DNA of 64,000 nucleotides from Bacillota bacterium (GCA_023435895.1 JAEZLH010000030.1:13495-77494), one strand, 5' to 3'. Shown: positions 1 through 9,480, counted from the stretch's first letter. Translations and numbers: made by a program. The notes: generated by a model not told the origin, from the letters alone.

Positions 1-369
1 CTCCAAAAGCGATCTTGCAGATAAAAACCCCACGATGCCCATGATAATGGAAACCCCAATTACCAGATAGGTTGCAGATGCAAACGCTTTCTTTACATTA
101 TCTAATTCTTTTGCTCCAAAGTACTGGGCAATTACTACTGAAATACCTATGGATAACCCGAAGGACAATCCAATGATCAAAAACATGAGAGGACCGGTGG
201 CACCTACTGCTGCCAATGCATTTTCTCCTACGAACTTTCCTACTACTACAGAATCCACAAAAAAATAAATTTGTTGAAAAACATTACCAATCAACATTGG
301 TAATGAAAACTTTAAAATAAGACCAATGGGAGAACCACTCGTCATATCCTTTGTTACTGATTTTGCCAT
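1..369 (-). CDS. MATE family efflux transporter, N-terminal part (cut by window edge)
   Basis: The first 123 codons of a MATE-type multidrug/sodium (or proton) antiporter, reading leftwards off the window. The translation starts MAKSVTKDMTSGSPIGLILK and contains a hallmark early motif, FSLPMLIGNVFQQIYFFVDSV, followed by VVGKFVGENALAAVGATGP, as in NorM/DinF-like proteins. At least three to four hydrophobic segments are visible. The ATG at 369 is chosen because AGGAG and AGGTG lie just upstream; a GTG twelve bases earlier is the alternative. The gene is divergent from the calcium pump. The substrate cannot be told. The rest of the protein (normally about 450 residues) lies outside the window. 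Confidence 0.9.
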   Translation of the reverse strand, partial: MAKSVTKDMTSGSPIGLILKFSLPMLIGNVFQQIYFFVDSVVVGKFVGENALAAVGATGPLMFLIIGLSFGLSIGISVVIAQYFGAKELDNVKKAFASATYLVIGVSIIMGIVGFLSARSLLE

Positions 370-719
370 AATTCTATTCACCTGCTCCTCTAGATTTGAT
401 AAATCCCCTCTATACAGCCTGATGTTACTTTATGCTGTTGAACGCTATTATAACGTTTCTTTCTTAAAAATGAAATGTGTTTTTTATAATTAAAGTGTCT
501 TTTTTTATTGTAAATATGGCTTTTAGTCAGAGTGGCAAAATCCTTTCAACAGAGTTTATCTTAGGTAATTGGTAATTTGCTAAACTCAAATGAATGACCG
601 ATGAAACTCTTCTCATTAATGTTATTCCATCTTAAGACTTATCCCTCGAATGATTCATAATCCAAGGCATGACTCATATAATTAAGAGAAGATTTAGCGA
701 AACGGGAGTGATTACCTCT
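370..719. other. Intergenic region between divergent MATE and calcium pump genes
   Basis: A 350-base A+T-rich stretch without a convincing gene. On the minus strand a TATAAT (447-452) could be the -10 of the MATE promoter, but its -35 is weak. In-frame codons from 669 to 719 could extend the pump gene upstream, but they lack a good ribosome binding site and the family start fits 720. Confidence 0.4.
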
Positions 720-3407
720 ATGCAATGGCACAGTTTATCCATTGAAGAGACCTTAAATAACTTGGAGGTTTCTTTGGATCAGGGCTTATCTACAAAAGAA
801 GCAAATCAAAGGCAGCAAAAATATGGCCGAAATATACTCACCGTAAAACAGGGGAAGAGTTTATTATTTAAATTCTTTGAACAATTTGCTGACTTTATGA
901 TTGTAATTTTGATATTAGCGGCTATTCTCTCTTTTATCGTATCCTATTTTGACGGAGATCCGGACTTTGTGGACCCGATTATCATATTAGTAATCATCGT
1001 GGTTAATGCAACTCTCGGGGTTCTACAAGAAGCTCGTGCAGAGAAAGCATTGGAAGCCTTAAAGAAAATGTCCGCTCCCACCGCCCACGTATTGAGGGAA
1101 GGAAAGGTATCGGTTCTTGATGCCTCTGAACTGGTACCGGGAGATATCATTTTGTTAGAAACCGGATGTTATGTCCCTGCAGACGGCAGGCTGGTATCTG
1201 CAATCAATCTTAAGGCGGAAGAAGCGTCTCTGACCGGAGAATCCCATCCGGTAGATAAAATTGCGGAAGTTCGTCTTAGACCGGAAACCAATATCATTGA
1301 ACGCCATAACATGGTTCTTGCCACCAGTACCATCACTTATGGAAGAGGTGTTGCGGTAGTTACCGATACCGGAATGAATACTCAGGTAGGGCACATCGCC
1401 ACCTTAATTATGGATGAAGAGACACCGATGACCCCTCTGCAAAAACGTCTGGCGAAAACGGGTAAGGTTCTTGGAATTACTGCACTGACCATCTGCGTTA
1501 TCATATTTTTAGTGGGCTTATTAAAGAAAATGCCCGTATTTGATATGTTTATGACTTCCGTCAGCCTGGCTGTAGCTGCAATTCCGGAAGGTCTTCCTGC
1601 CATTGTTACAATTATGCTCTCCTTAGGGGTTCAGCGTATGGCAAAGAAAAATGCTGTAATCCGTAAGCTTCCTGCTGTTGAAACCTTGGGAAGTGCTACC
1701 GTAATCTGCTCTGATAAGACAGGAACCTTAACCCAGAATGTGATGACGGTAACACAAATCAGCTCAATGAATGGTCAGGAGAATATGAACGGCGATTTTG
1801 CAACCTTTTTGCTTTCCCATGCAGCGCTATGCAATGATGCAATTCTCCAGCTTGACAAAAACACACCAACCATTACTGGGGAACCGACGGAGAAGGCATT
1901 GGTTATGGCCGCCTTTCAGGCTGGTTCTAGTAAGCTTGATTTGGATAAATCCTATCATAGGATTGATGAGATTCCTTTCGATTCTTCAAGAAAGCTAATG
2001 ACTACCGTTCACAAAGCGCCAGATAACAGCTATCGCAGTATTACAAAAGGTGCCTTTGATTTCTTATTATCGAGATGTACTCAATTTTATAGCAACGGAA
2101 CACTCACTACCTTGACTTCAAGGGACCGAATGAAAATCAATTCAATTAATAACGAAATGACAGAAAAAGCTTTAAGAGTAATTGGTGTTGCTTATAAGAA
2201 CATCCCTAAACCCTCTGGCAAAGCAAATCCCTTAGAGTTTGAAAACAATTTAATCTTCATTGGTCTCATTGGAATGATTGATCCTCCACGAGAAGAAGTG
2301 AAGGAAGCCGTAGCTTTATGCAGACAGGCGGGTATTAAACCTGTTATGATAACCGGAGACCATGTACTTACTGCCAAGGCAATTGCCAGAGAACTGGGAA
2401 TACTGGTTGGCAGGGAAGAAGCTATTACCGGAGATGCACTGAACAGAATGAATAATGAGGAACTTGCGGATCATATCACGCGTTTTAGCGTTTTTGCCCG
2501 CGTTTCTCCAGAACATAAGGTGAGAATTGTAAAAGCCTTTCAAAGTAAAGGAAATGTAGTCGCAATGACCGGTGACGGAGTTAACGACGCACCCGCACTC
2601 AATGCGGCTGATATCGGCTGTGCTATGGGAATAACCGGTACGGATGTAGCAAAGAATGCCGCGGATATGATTTTAACCGATGATAATTTTGCCACCATCG
2701 TTTCTGCGGTAAAAGAAGGCAGGGGAATTTATGATAACATAAAAAAGGCAGTCCATTTTTTGTTATCCAGTAATATTGGGGAGATTTTGACCATATTTGT
2801 TGCCATTTTGTTCGGCCTACCCACTCCGCTGGTTGCCGTACAACTGCTCTGGGTCAATCTTGTCACGGATTCACTCCCTGCCATATCTCTTGGTGTGGAA
2901 CCCACTTCCAAGGATATTATGAAGAAAAAGCCAGTATCACCCAGTAAGGGAATGTTTGCGGATGGTCTTGCAGTGAAGATTATATTAGAGGGTATGATGA
3001 TTGGTTCTCTTGCACTTCTTGCATTTGTCATCGGTTATCATCATTATGATTTACCCGCAGCATTTATCTCAAGCCAGGAGGGAGCAAATTCCTCCGAGGT
3101 GCTTCCTTGGGTTGGCAGAACGATGGCTTTCGCCGTCCTCAGTTTATCCCAACTGTTCCATTCCTTTAACATGCGAAGTGAACTCTCTCTCTCTGAGATT
3201 GGCTTATTTACTAACATGAAACTGGTGCTGTCCTTCCTTATATGTGCGGCACTTCAGATTTCGGTCATCACCATCGCTCCACTCTCTAAGATTTTTCAGG
3301 TTGTTCCGTTAAGCGCAGAGCAATGGGCGATTACATTATTTTTATCCTTTGTGCCAATCCTGGCAGTGGAACTGCAAAAGAATATAAATTCAAAAATCAA
3401 AAGATAA
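720..3407 (+). CDS. Calcium-translocating P-type ATPase (P2A, SERCA-like)
   Basis: An ATP-driven membrane pump, most likely exporting Ca2+. Visible in order: N-terminal cation-ATPase domain, TGES actuator motif near residue 173, PEGLP of M4 near 289, the phosphorylation motif DKTGT with Asp at about 332, the hinge motif GDGVNDAP near 618, and in M6 NLVTDSLPA, which resembles the NLVTD ion-binding motif of P2A calcium pumps. Length is about 895 residues, usual for bacterial SERCA-like pumps such as LMCA1. Start: the ATG at 720 has GGGAG upstream and gives MQWHSLSIEE, typical of the family; an in-frame ATG at 669 lacks a good site. It stands alone, divergent from the MATE gene. Manganese or mixed specificity cannot be excluded. 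Confidence 0.93.
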   Translation: MQWHSLSIEETLNNLEVSLDQGLSTKEANQRQQKYGRNILTVKQGKSLLFKFFEQFADFMIVILILAAILSFIVSYFDGDPDFVDPIIILVIIVVNATLGVLQEARAEKALEALKKMSAPTAHVLREGKVSVLDASELVPGDIILLETGCYVPADGRLVSAINLKAEEASLTGESHPVDKIAEVRLRPETNIIERHNMVLATSTITYGRGVAVVTDTGMNTQVGHIATLIMDEETPMTPLQKRLAKTGKVLGITALTICVIIFLVGLLKKMPVFDMFMTSVSLAVAAIPEGLPAIVTIMLSLGVQRMAKKNAVIRKLPAVETLGSATVICSDKTGTLTQNVMTVTQISSMNGQENMNGDFATFLLSHAALCNDAILQLDKNTPTITGEPTEKALVMAAFQAGSSKLDLDKSYHRIDEIPFDSSRKLMTTVHKAPDNSYRSITKGAFDFLLSRCTQFYSNGTLTTLTSRDRMKINSINNEMTEKALRVIGVAYKNIPKPSGKANPLEFENNLIFIGLIGMIDPPREEVKEAVALCRQAGIKPVMITGDHVLTAKAIARELGILVGREEAITGDALNRMNNEELADHITRFSVFARVSPEHKVRIVKAFQSKGNVVAMTGDGVNDAPALNAADIGCAMGITGTDVAKNAADMILTDDNFATIVSAVKEGRGIYDNIKKAVHFLLSSNIGEILTIFVAILFGLPTPLVAVQLLWVNLVTDSLPAISLGVEPTSKDIMKKKPVSPSKGMFADGLAVKIILEGMMIGSLALLAFVIGYHHYDLPAAFISSQEGANSSEVLPWVGRTMAFAVLSLSQLFHSFNMRSELSLSEIGLFTNMKLVLSFLICAALQISVITIAPLSKIFQVVPLSAEQWAITLFLSFVPILAVELQKNINSKIKR

Positions 3408-3428
3408 TAAACCTATATAGCTATTCAC

Positions 3429-3510
3429 ACTCCTCAATTGGTTTCCCTTGATTGGTTCTGAATTAAATCTCAGACTCCGTTCAGATGCATCCATTTGAGG
3501 AGTTTTATTA
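3429..3510 (+). terminator. Possible terminator of the calcium pump gene
   Basis: ACTCCTCAA (3429-3437) pairs perfectly with TTGAGGAGT (3495-3503), followed by TTTATT. The 57-base loop is long for an intrinsic terminator, so this is a moderate call. Confidence 0.4.
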
Positions 3511-3552
3511 ACAGTATTTATATAAATTTTCTATCCTACTTTAGTCTTGTAC

Positions 3553-3581
3553 TTGAAATCTGTATTAAATCGTTATATAGT
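3553..3581 (+). promoter_or_regulatory. SigA-type promoter of the small protein / MBL pair
   Basis: TTGAAA (3553-3558), 17-base spacer, TATAGT (3576-3581), 33 bases before the first ATG. Both boxes are near consensus. Confidence 0.6.
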
Positions 3582-3614
3582 ATTGGTAATACAGTAAATA
3601 TGAGGTGTTTTTAA

Positions 3615-3818
3615 ATGAATATAAATATCGCAGAGAAAGCGCAGTCAGCCCCTTATGATGATTCTTTACTAGATCGTCATTCCATGTATGATGACATACC
3701 CTATACCATGGATTCCGATTTAAATTCTGATAAGATTTTTAAACTCATTTCGGGCAATGTGATTAAAGCTTATCGCTGTAAGATGATTGATGCCTTAGAA
3801 GTAAGGTGCGAAGGATAA
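3615..3818 (+). CDS. Small protein of unknown function, 67 residues
   Basis: I do not recognise this family. It has a good start: GAGGTG seven bases before the ATG and a promoter just upstream. It is soluble and acidic in the first half (many Asp, several Tyr and Met) with a basic C-terminal third containing two Cys (around residues 56 and 65). No signal peptide or membrane segment. It precedes the metallo-beta-lactamase-fold gene by 27 bases and is probably co-transcribed with it. It could be a substrate, partner or unrelated regulator; nothing in the sequence decides this. Confidence 0.6.
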   Translation: MNINIAEKAQSAPYDDSLLDRHSMYDDIPYTMDSDLNSDKIFKLISGNVIKAYRCKMIDALEVRCEG

Positions 3819-3845
3819 ATATAAGGATTTTACGAGGTGAAACAA

Positions 3846-4433
3846 GTGAAAGTAGTACAATTAACATATAAATCATCCAACTGTTATCTTATTCCGGCAG
3901 CAGAGGGATGGATCATGATCGATACCGGTTGGCCGGATACTTTTTCCCAATTATTGCAATTATTATATCAGAATAATATTCCTGTAAATGAGGTGGATTA
4001 CTTAATCATTACACATTTCCATCCCGGACATGCAGGACTGACTCAAAATCTGAAGGATTTGGGTACTAACCTGATTTTACATGAATCTCAAGTACCATAT
4101 TACAACCGATTGAATAGTTTTTACAAAAAAAATCCCAAGGCAAATTTTAAAGATATTACCGGAAATAACAACATTATTGTTAATACCTCTCAGAGCAGAG
4201 AGTTTTTTGATAAGCTTGGTGTCAAAGGCGAGTTATTATCAACACCGGGTCATAGTGAGGACAGCGTTAGTTTGGTTCTCGATGCGGAATGTGCCTTTAT
4301 CGGTGATTTACCCACGCTTTTTAAACCGGAGGAGTATAATACCATTATTGCAGACAGCTGGCGAATGATCCAAAACAGCTATGTAAAAACCATCTATCCC
4401 GGACATGGTTTTCCATTTGATATTGAAGAATAA
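3846..4433 (+). CDS. Metallo-beta-lactamase-fold hydrolase with altered metal motif
   Basis: A soluble single-domain MBL-fold protein of about 195 residues. Metal-ligand motifs in order: HFHPGH at 57-62 (the family's HxHxDH with Asp replaced by Gly), His136 in PGHSEDS, Asp154 in FIGDL and His187 in YPGHGFP. The missing Asp is normally a ligand of the second zinc, so a one-metal or altered site is likely. The GTG start at 3846 has GAGGTG six bases before it; an in-frame GTG at 3837 overlaps that site. Substrate unknown: relatives include glyoxalase II-type thioesterases, lactonases and small-molecule hydrolases. It follows the 67-residue gene in one transcription unit. Confidence 0.85.
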   Translation: MKVVQLTYKSSNCYLIPAAEGWIMIDTGWPDTFSQLLQLLYQNNIPVNEVDYLIITHFHPGHAGLTQNLKDLGTNLILHESQVPYYNRLNSFYKKNPKANFKDITGNNNIIVNTSQSREFFDKLGVKGELLSTPGHSEDSVSLVLDAECAFIGDLPTLFKPEEYNTIIADSWRMIQNSYVKTIYPGHGFPFDIEE

Positions 4434-4438
4434 AATAA

Positions 4439-4488
4439 GGATTAGAGCGGCAAAGGTATTTCTGCCAGCTCTAATCCCCTTCTTTTTA
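4439..4488. terminator. Bidirectional terminator between MBL gene and enolase
   Basis: GGATTAGAGC pairs with GCTCTAATCC and inner GGCA with TGCC (4439-4477). CTTCTTTTT follows on the plus strand and TTATTTTATT on the minus strand, so both convergent genes can end here. Confidence 0.85.
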
Positions 4489-5796
4489 ACGAAGCACTTT
4501 AAAAGCGTCTCTTCCTAGATAAATTGCCCTATCTCCCAGTTCTTGTTCAATGCGGAGCAATTGGTTGTATTTGGCTACACGATCCGTTCTGGAAGGTGCA
4601 CCTGTTTTAATCTGACCGGCATTGGTAGCTACTGCAATATCTGCGAGCGTTACGTCTTCTGTCTCACCGGAGCGATGGGATACAACTGCTGTCCAACGGT
4701 TATTCTTCGTCATCTCGATCGCATCAAGTGTCTCCGTTAAGGAGCCAATCTGATTGAGCTTAATAAGAACAGAATTGCTGATATCCTGACAAATGCCTTC
4801 TTTGATTCGGCTTGTGTTGGTAACAAACAAATCATCACCCACCAGCTGAACTTTATTACCAAGACGCTCTGTCAACAGCTTCCAACCCTTCCAATCCTCT
4901 TCTGCTAGTCCGTCTTCTAAGGATATTACCGGATATTTACTGCATACCTGATCCCAAAAGTCTACCATCTCTTCCACTGTCTTATATTCTCCAGCCTTCC
5001 AGAAAAGATAATCTCCTTCTCTGCCGGCTTTCTTTGCTTCATCATACATCTCGGTTGCGGCTGCATCGATAGCAATAAAGAAATCTTCTCCGGGCTTATA
5101 GCCAGCTGCCTCAATTGCCTTCACAATATAATCCAAAGCCTGTGTATCGCTGTTGAACTTGGGTGCGAATCCACCTTCGTCTCCAACTGCAGTTACATAG
5201 CCGTCCGTTTTAAGAAGCTTCTTTAAGGTATGGAATACGGTTGCACTATGTTCTAACGCTTCTGAAAAGGATTTTGCTCCAACCGGCATAATCATAAATT
5301 CTTGAATATTCAAGCTGGAATCTGCATGCTTACCACCATTAATGATGTTCATCATGGGAACCGGCAGAACCTTTGCATTCACACCGCCTAGATAACGGTA
5401 TAATGGAAGCTTCAGTGATGCAGCTGTAGCTTTTGCTACTGCTAAGGATACGCTGAGGATTGCATTCGCACCCAGCTTACCTTTATTCTCCGTTCCGTCC
5501 AAAGCTAACATTGCCGCATCGATAGCGAGCTGGTCTTCAGCACACATTCCTATCAAATGATCTGCAATAATCTTATTCACATTATCAACCGCTTTTCTAA
5601 CGCCTGTGCCAAGATAACGGCTTTTATCACCGTCGCGAAGCTCCACTGCCTCGAAAGCACCGGTGGATGCACCTGAAGGTACTGCTGCTCTTCCCACGCT
5701 TCCGTCTGCCAAGGTCACTTCCGCCTCAACGGTGGGATTTCCTCTGGAATCTAATATTTCTCTACCAATTACTTTTTCAATGATCATGTTTTTCAT
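4486..5796 (-). CDS. eno: Enolase
   Basis: Converts 2-phosphoglycerate to phosphoenolpyruvate in glycolysis. The 436-residue length is normal. Conserved blocks are all present: GREILDSRGNPTVE at the N-terminus, GGKHADSSLNIQEFMIMP near 150, GDEGGFAPK near 205, ISLEDGLAEEDW with the magnesium-binding Glu, GDDLFVTN, and SHRSGETED near the C-terminus, with the catalytic Lys regions intact. The ATG at 5796 has GGAGG five bases upstream. The gene is single, convergent with the MBL gene and divergent from the M32 peptidase. Confidence 0.98.
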   Translation of the reverse strand: MKNMIIEKVIGREILDSRGNPTVEAEVTLADGSVGRAAVPSGASTGAFEAVELRDGDKSRYLGTGVRKAVDNVNKIIADHLIGMCAEDQLAIDAAMLALDGTENKGKLGANAILSVSLAVAKATAASLKLPLYRYLGGVNAKVLPVPMMNIINGGKHADSSLNIQEFMIMPVGAKSFSEALEHSATVFHTLKKLLKTDGYVTAVGDEGGFAPKFNSDTQALDYIVKAIEAAGYKPGEDFFIAIDAAATEMYDEAKKAGREGDYLFWKAGEYKTVEEMVDFWDQVCSKYPVISLEDGLAEEDWKGWKLLTERLGNKVQLVGDDLFVTNTSRIKEGICQDISNSVLIKLNQIGSLTETLDAIEMTKNNRWTAVVSHRSGETEDVTLADIAVATNAGQIKTGAPSRTDRVAKYNQLLRIEQELGDRAIYLGRDAFKVLR

Positions 5797-5926
5797 AATT
5801 ACCTCCGTTCAGCTGATAGTCTGTTCGTTTGATCAATCACCTTTTTATTATCTGCTTGATTATGGAAATTATTCGTTACAACTAAATTATAACTCATTTC
5901 TTGATAAAAAACTACCTTTTATTGGA

Positions 5927-5955
5927 TTGTTATCTAAATAGAAAATTGATATACT
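5927..5955 (+). promoter_or_regulatory. SigA-type promoter of the M32 carboxypeptidase gene
   Basis: TTGTTA (5927-5932), 17-base spacer, TATACT (5950-5955), 52 bases before the start codon. Confidence 0.6.
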
Positions 5956-6007
5956 ACTAATTAGAAATAAATGCGAAAAATGAAACAAAAGAAAGACGGA
6001 GGTTTTT

Positions 6008-7516
6008 ATGAATCGAACATTTGATAAGCTTCAACCTTATTTAGAAAAATCCATGGCGTTGCAAACAGCCAGAAACTTATTTGATTGGGATGAACAGACT
6101 ACTGCTCCCTTTGAAGCAGCCGATCACACCTCTAAAGTAATTGGTATTCTCTCCGATGAATATATGAAAAGCCTGATTAATGATGATGTACGCAAATTGC
6201 TAAAGAAACTTCAGGAGAAAAAAGAACAGGAAGAGCTTACTGATCAGGAGAAGGCAATCGTAAAGGAACTTGGAAAAACTTATGAACAGCTTGAAAGCAT
6301 CCCTCCGGAAGAATACCGAGCTTTTAATGAATTAACTTCTATATCCAGCAGAAGATGGTCGAAAGCAAAAAAGGATAATAAGTATGAGGATTTTGCCCCT
6401 TATCTTAAAAAAGTAATTGATTATAAAAAGAAATTTGCAGGCTATCGTGTAAAAGACGGGAAGAAGCCTTACGAAATTCTTCTCGGAGACTTTGACGAAT
6501 GTTTTATGATCAAAGACCTTGATCTCTTTTTTGAACAAATCAAAAAAGAATTGATACCTTTACTCAAAGAGGTCGCTAAAAAGGCTGAAACCGTTGATAA
6601 GGGCTATAACTTCTTGAACTACGAAGTAGAGAAACAAAGAGAGTTCTGCAAATATCTCAGCGGCTATGTTGGTTTTGATTTTAATCGTGGTATTATCGCA
6701 GAAAGCGCTCATCCATTTACGTTGCAGCTTCATAATCACGATGTACGCATCACAACCCATTATATTGAAAATAATCTGGAAAGTGCAATGTTCTCCACCA
6801 TTCATGAAAGTGGACATGCCCTTTATGAGATGAACATTGACGATGATATCACCCAAACCTTAATTGGTGGTGGCGCTTCCATGGTAATGCACGAATCCCA
6901 ATCCCGATTTTATGAAAATATCATTGGACGCAGCAAGGAATTCTGGGAGCCAATCTATGATAAGTTAGTAGACACTTATTCAGAGAATTTATACAATGTG
7001 GATTTAAATCAATTTATTCGCGGAATTAATAAAGCAGCACCCAGTTTGATTCGTACAGAAGCTGATGAACTTTCCTATTGCATTCATGTTCTCATTCGTT
7101 ATGAAATTGAGAAGCTGATATTCGAGCAAGATATTGACATTGATGAGCTTCCAAAGATATGGAACTCAAAATACCAAGAATATATGGGTATCACTCCAAA
7201 CAGCGACACGGAGGGAATTTTGCAAGATACCCACTGGTCTTGGGGTGAATTTGGATATTTCCCTTCCTACGCCGTAGGAACGGCAATTGCTTCCCAACTT
7301 TATGCTTTTATGAAAGATCATATGCCCTTCGAAGATTATCTTAAAGAAGGAAATCTGACCCCAATCAGAGAATTCTTAAGGGATAATATTCATAAATACG
7401 GAGCACTGAAAAACACCGATCAAATCTTACTTGAGGTATGTGGGGAACCCTTCTCGGCCGAATATTATATCAAATATCTTAAGGATAAATATACAAAACT
7501 TTATGATTTAAAATAA
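6008..7516 (+). CDS. M32 family metallocarboxypeptidase (carboxypeptidase Taq type)
   Basis: A cytoplasmic zinc carboxypeptidase that trims C-terminal residues from peptides. The 502-residue all-helical protein carries HESGH (266-270), the HExxH zinc motif, inside STIHESGHALYE, followed by the M32-typical block HESQSRFYEN and, later, SPSYAVG-like FPSYAVGTAIASQ. Length matches the family (about 500). The start has GGAGG six bases upstream. The gene stands alone with its own promoter. No signal peptide. Function is assigned by family only; its physiological peptides are unknown. Confidence 0.93.
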   Translation: MNRTFDKLQPYLEKSMALQTARNLFDWDEQTTAPFEAADHTSKVIGILSDEYMKSLINDDVRKLLKKLQEKKEQEELTDQEKAIVKELGKTYEQLESIPPEEYRAFNELTSISSRRWSKAKKDNKYEDFAPYLKKVIDYKKKFAGYRVKDGKKPYEILLGDFDECFMIKDLDLFFEQIKKELIPLLKEVAKKAETVDKGYNFLNYEVEKQREFCKYLSGYVGFDFNRGIIAESAHPFTLQLHNHDVRITTHYIENNLESAMFSTIHESGHALYEMNIDDDITQTLIGGGASMVMHESQSRFYENIIGRSKEFWEPIYDKLVDTYSENLYNVDLNQFIRGINKAAPSLIRTEADELSYCIHVLIRYEIEKLIFEQDIDIDELPKIWNSKYQEYMGITPNSDTEGILQDTHWSWGEFGYFPSYAVGTAIASQLYAFMKDHMPFEDYLKEGNLTPIREFLRDNIHKYGALKNTDQILLEVCGEPFSAEYYIKYLKDKYTKLYDLK

Positions 7517-7620
7517 CAGATAACAATTGAAAACATTCTGATTTCGCATATGCATTATGATTCTAATACATTAAAATATGCAATTATATAAATATTTTTT
7601 GCATAAATATAAATTTATAG

Positions 7621-7649
7621 TTGCATCTTACCTGAAAAGGATGTAATAT
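7621..7649 (+). promoter_or_regulatory. Promoter of argH, flanked by TTGCAT repeats
   Basis: TTGCAT (7621-7626), 17-base spacer, TAATAT (7644-7649). A second TTGCAT lies at 7599-7604 and further ATGCA/TGCAA half-sites at about 7547-7582; these could form an arginine-repressor operator overlapping the -35, but no clean ARG box is seen. Confidence 0.5.
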
Positions 7650-7699
7650 GATAGCAATCAAAAATGTATTACAGCCAATGAGGCGGAACGGAGGATTCA

Positions 7700-9073
7700 A
7701 TGAAGCTTTGGGGAGGACGCTTTACCAAGGAAACCAATCAATTGGTTCATAATTTTAATGCATCAATTTCCTTTGACCAAAAGTTTTTTAAACAGGACAT
7801 TGAAGGAAGTATTGCTCACGTGACAATGCTTTCAAAGCAGAACATTATTTCCGAGGATGAGAAGAATAACATTATAAGCGGATTATCCGGAATTTTAGAG
7901 GATATTTTAAGCGGAGATTTGGAGATAGATAACGAGCATGAGGATATTCACAGCTTTGTAGAGGCTCATCTGATCGCTCGTATTGGAGAGGCCGGCAAAA
8001 AGCTGCATACCGGCAGAAGCCGTAATGATCAGGTTGCTCTTGACATGAAGTTATACACCCGCGATGAGATTAATGAAATCGATGAATTGTTAAAAACCTT
8101 ACTATTGACCATCTATACCACCATGAAGGATCATACACAGACCTTTATGCCCGGTTTTACTCATTTGCAAAAGGCACAACCGCTTTCTCTGGCACATCAT
8201 CTAGGTGCGTATTTTGAAATGTTTAAAAGAGACCGTTCCCGGTTATCCGATATCTCAAAACGTATGAATTTATCCCCGCTTGGCTCCGGTGCTTTAGCTG
8301 GAACCACTTATCCTTTGGACCGCGAATTCAGTGCCCAGCTGCTTGGTTTTGATGGCCCTACCTTAAATAGTATGGACAGTGTTTCCGACCGTGATTACCT
8401 AATTGAGCTATTAAGTGCACTTTCAACGATTATGATGCATTTGAGCCGATTCAGTGAAGAAATTATCATTTGGAATACCAACGAATACCGATTTGTGGAA
8501 CTGGATGATGCTTATTCCACAGGCTCCAGTATTATGCCTCAAAAGAAAAATCCCGATATTGCGGAACTGGTAAGGGGTAAAACAGGGCGTGTCTACGGTT
8601 CCCTCATGTCCTTGCTAACTGTAATGAAGGGGCTACCTCTAGCTTATAATAAGGATATGCAAGAAGATAAAGAATTCACCTTTGATGCCATCGACACTAC
8701 GAAGGGGTGCCTTGCATTATTTAACGGAATGCTAGCTACCATGAAGATTAATAAAGAAGCCATGGAAAGCAGTGCCAAGAACGGATTTACCAATGCAACC
8801 GATGCCGCTGACTACCTGGTGAATAAAGGTGTTCCATTTCGTGATGCCCATGGAATTATCGGTCAATTGGTTCTTTATTGCATCGAAAAGAATTGCTCCA
8901 TTGATGATCTTTCCCTGTCAGAATTTCAAAACATTAGCCCTGTATTTGATCAGGACATTTATGATGCGGTTTCCCTTACCACCTGTGTTAACAAGCGCAA
9001 TACCATTGGCGCTCCCGGCGTAGAAGCAATGGCTCAGGTATTAGCAATCTATGAGGAATATCTTAAAAATTAA
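7700..9073 (+). CDS. argH: Argininosuccinate lyase
   Basis: Cleaves argininosuccinate to arginine and fumarate, the last step of arginine biosynthesis. The 457-residue protein starts MKLWGGRF, contains the HTGRSRNDQVA block near 110, and the fumarase-superfamily signature GSSIMPQKKNPD near 275. Length is usual. The start has GGAGG six bases upstream. argG is not adjacent in this window, so argH is either alone here or separated from the other arg genes. A terminator follows directly. Confidence 0.97.
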   Translation: MKLWGGRFTKETNQLVHNFNASISFDQKFFKQDIEGSIAHVTMLSKQNIISEDEKNNIISGLSGILEDILSGDLEIDNEHEDIHSFVEAHLIARIGEAGKKLHTGRSRNDQVALDMKLYTRDEINEIDELLKTLLLTIYTTMKDHTQTFMPGFTHLQKAQPLSLAHHLGAYFEMFKRDRSRLSDISKRMNLSPLGSGALAGTTYPLDREFSAQLLGFDGPTLNSMDSVSDRDYLIELLSALSTIMMHLSRFSEEIIIWNTNEYRFVELDDAYSTGSSIMPQKKNPDIAELVRGKTGRVYGSLMSLLTVMKGLPLAYNKDMQEDKEFTFDAIDTTKGCLALFNGMLATMKINKEAMESSAKNGFTNATDAADYLVNKGVPFRDAHGIIGQLVLYCIEKNCSIDDLSLSEFQNISPVFDQDIYDAVSLTTCVNKRNTIGAPGVEAMAQVLAIYEEYLKN

Positions 9074-9099
9074 CTCTAAGTATATATTTATCTAAAATA

Positions 9100-9164
9100 A
9101 AGACCTTCCGATGGCAACCATTCAATCAGAGATTGATCGGGTTACTAACCGGAAGGTCTTATTA
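9100..9164 (+). terminator. Terminator of argH
   Basis: AAGACCTTCCG (9100-9110) pairs with CGGAAGGTCTT (9150-9160), followed by ATTAT. A CAATC/GATTG helix inside the loop shortens it. It may also serve the convergent minus-strand gene. Confidence 0.75.
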
Positions 9165-9177
9165 TGTAGATGTCTGA

Positions 9178-9480
9178 TTATTTCATTTGAATAACAATTA
9201 AACTTATATTGGCAATTACTATAATGGCTGTTGTAAAGAGATATTTTATTTTCTTTTCTCCTACCTTATTCATGCTTAAAAAACACAGCAATCCAACCAA
9301 AGCAAAGCTTATTATCACATACAGCAAAGTAGGAATATAATTGGTCTGCTGCCCATCAAAATTCATATGTGTTGCCACTTTATCCGGAAGTTTAATATAT
9401 CCGATTATATTGATTATGGCTGTAATTCCCAAATATAATCCAATTAACAGCTTTTGATAATTCCTCTTTATAAAATTCAT
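9178..9480 (-). CDS. DUF1648 domain membrane protein
   Basis: A 100-residue membrane protein with three hydrophobic segments. The stretch KLPDKVATHMNFDGQQTNY between the first two segments matches the DUF1648 pattern (LP..I..H.n..G..d.y), the N-terminal module of SdpI-type immunity and signalling proteins. Here it is a short stand-alone version lacking the SdpI-like half. GGAGG lies six bases before the ATG. It follows the signal peptidase gene by 26 bases and is probably co-transcribed with it. The role is unknown. Confidence 0.75.
   Translation of the reverse strand: MNFIKRNYQKLLIGLYLGITAIINIIGYIKLPDKVATHMNFDGQQTNYIPTLLYVIISFALVGLLCFLSMNKVGEKKIKYLFTTAIIVIANISLIVIQMK

Noticed and set aside
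944..3219. Several frames antisense to or overlapping the calcium pump gene
   Set aside because: Shadow frames of a strongly conserved gene, without starts or content of their own; the same reasoning was applied throughout the window.
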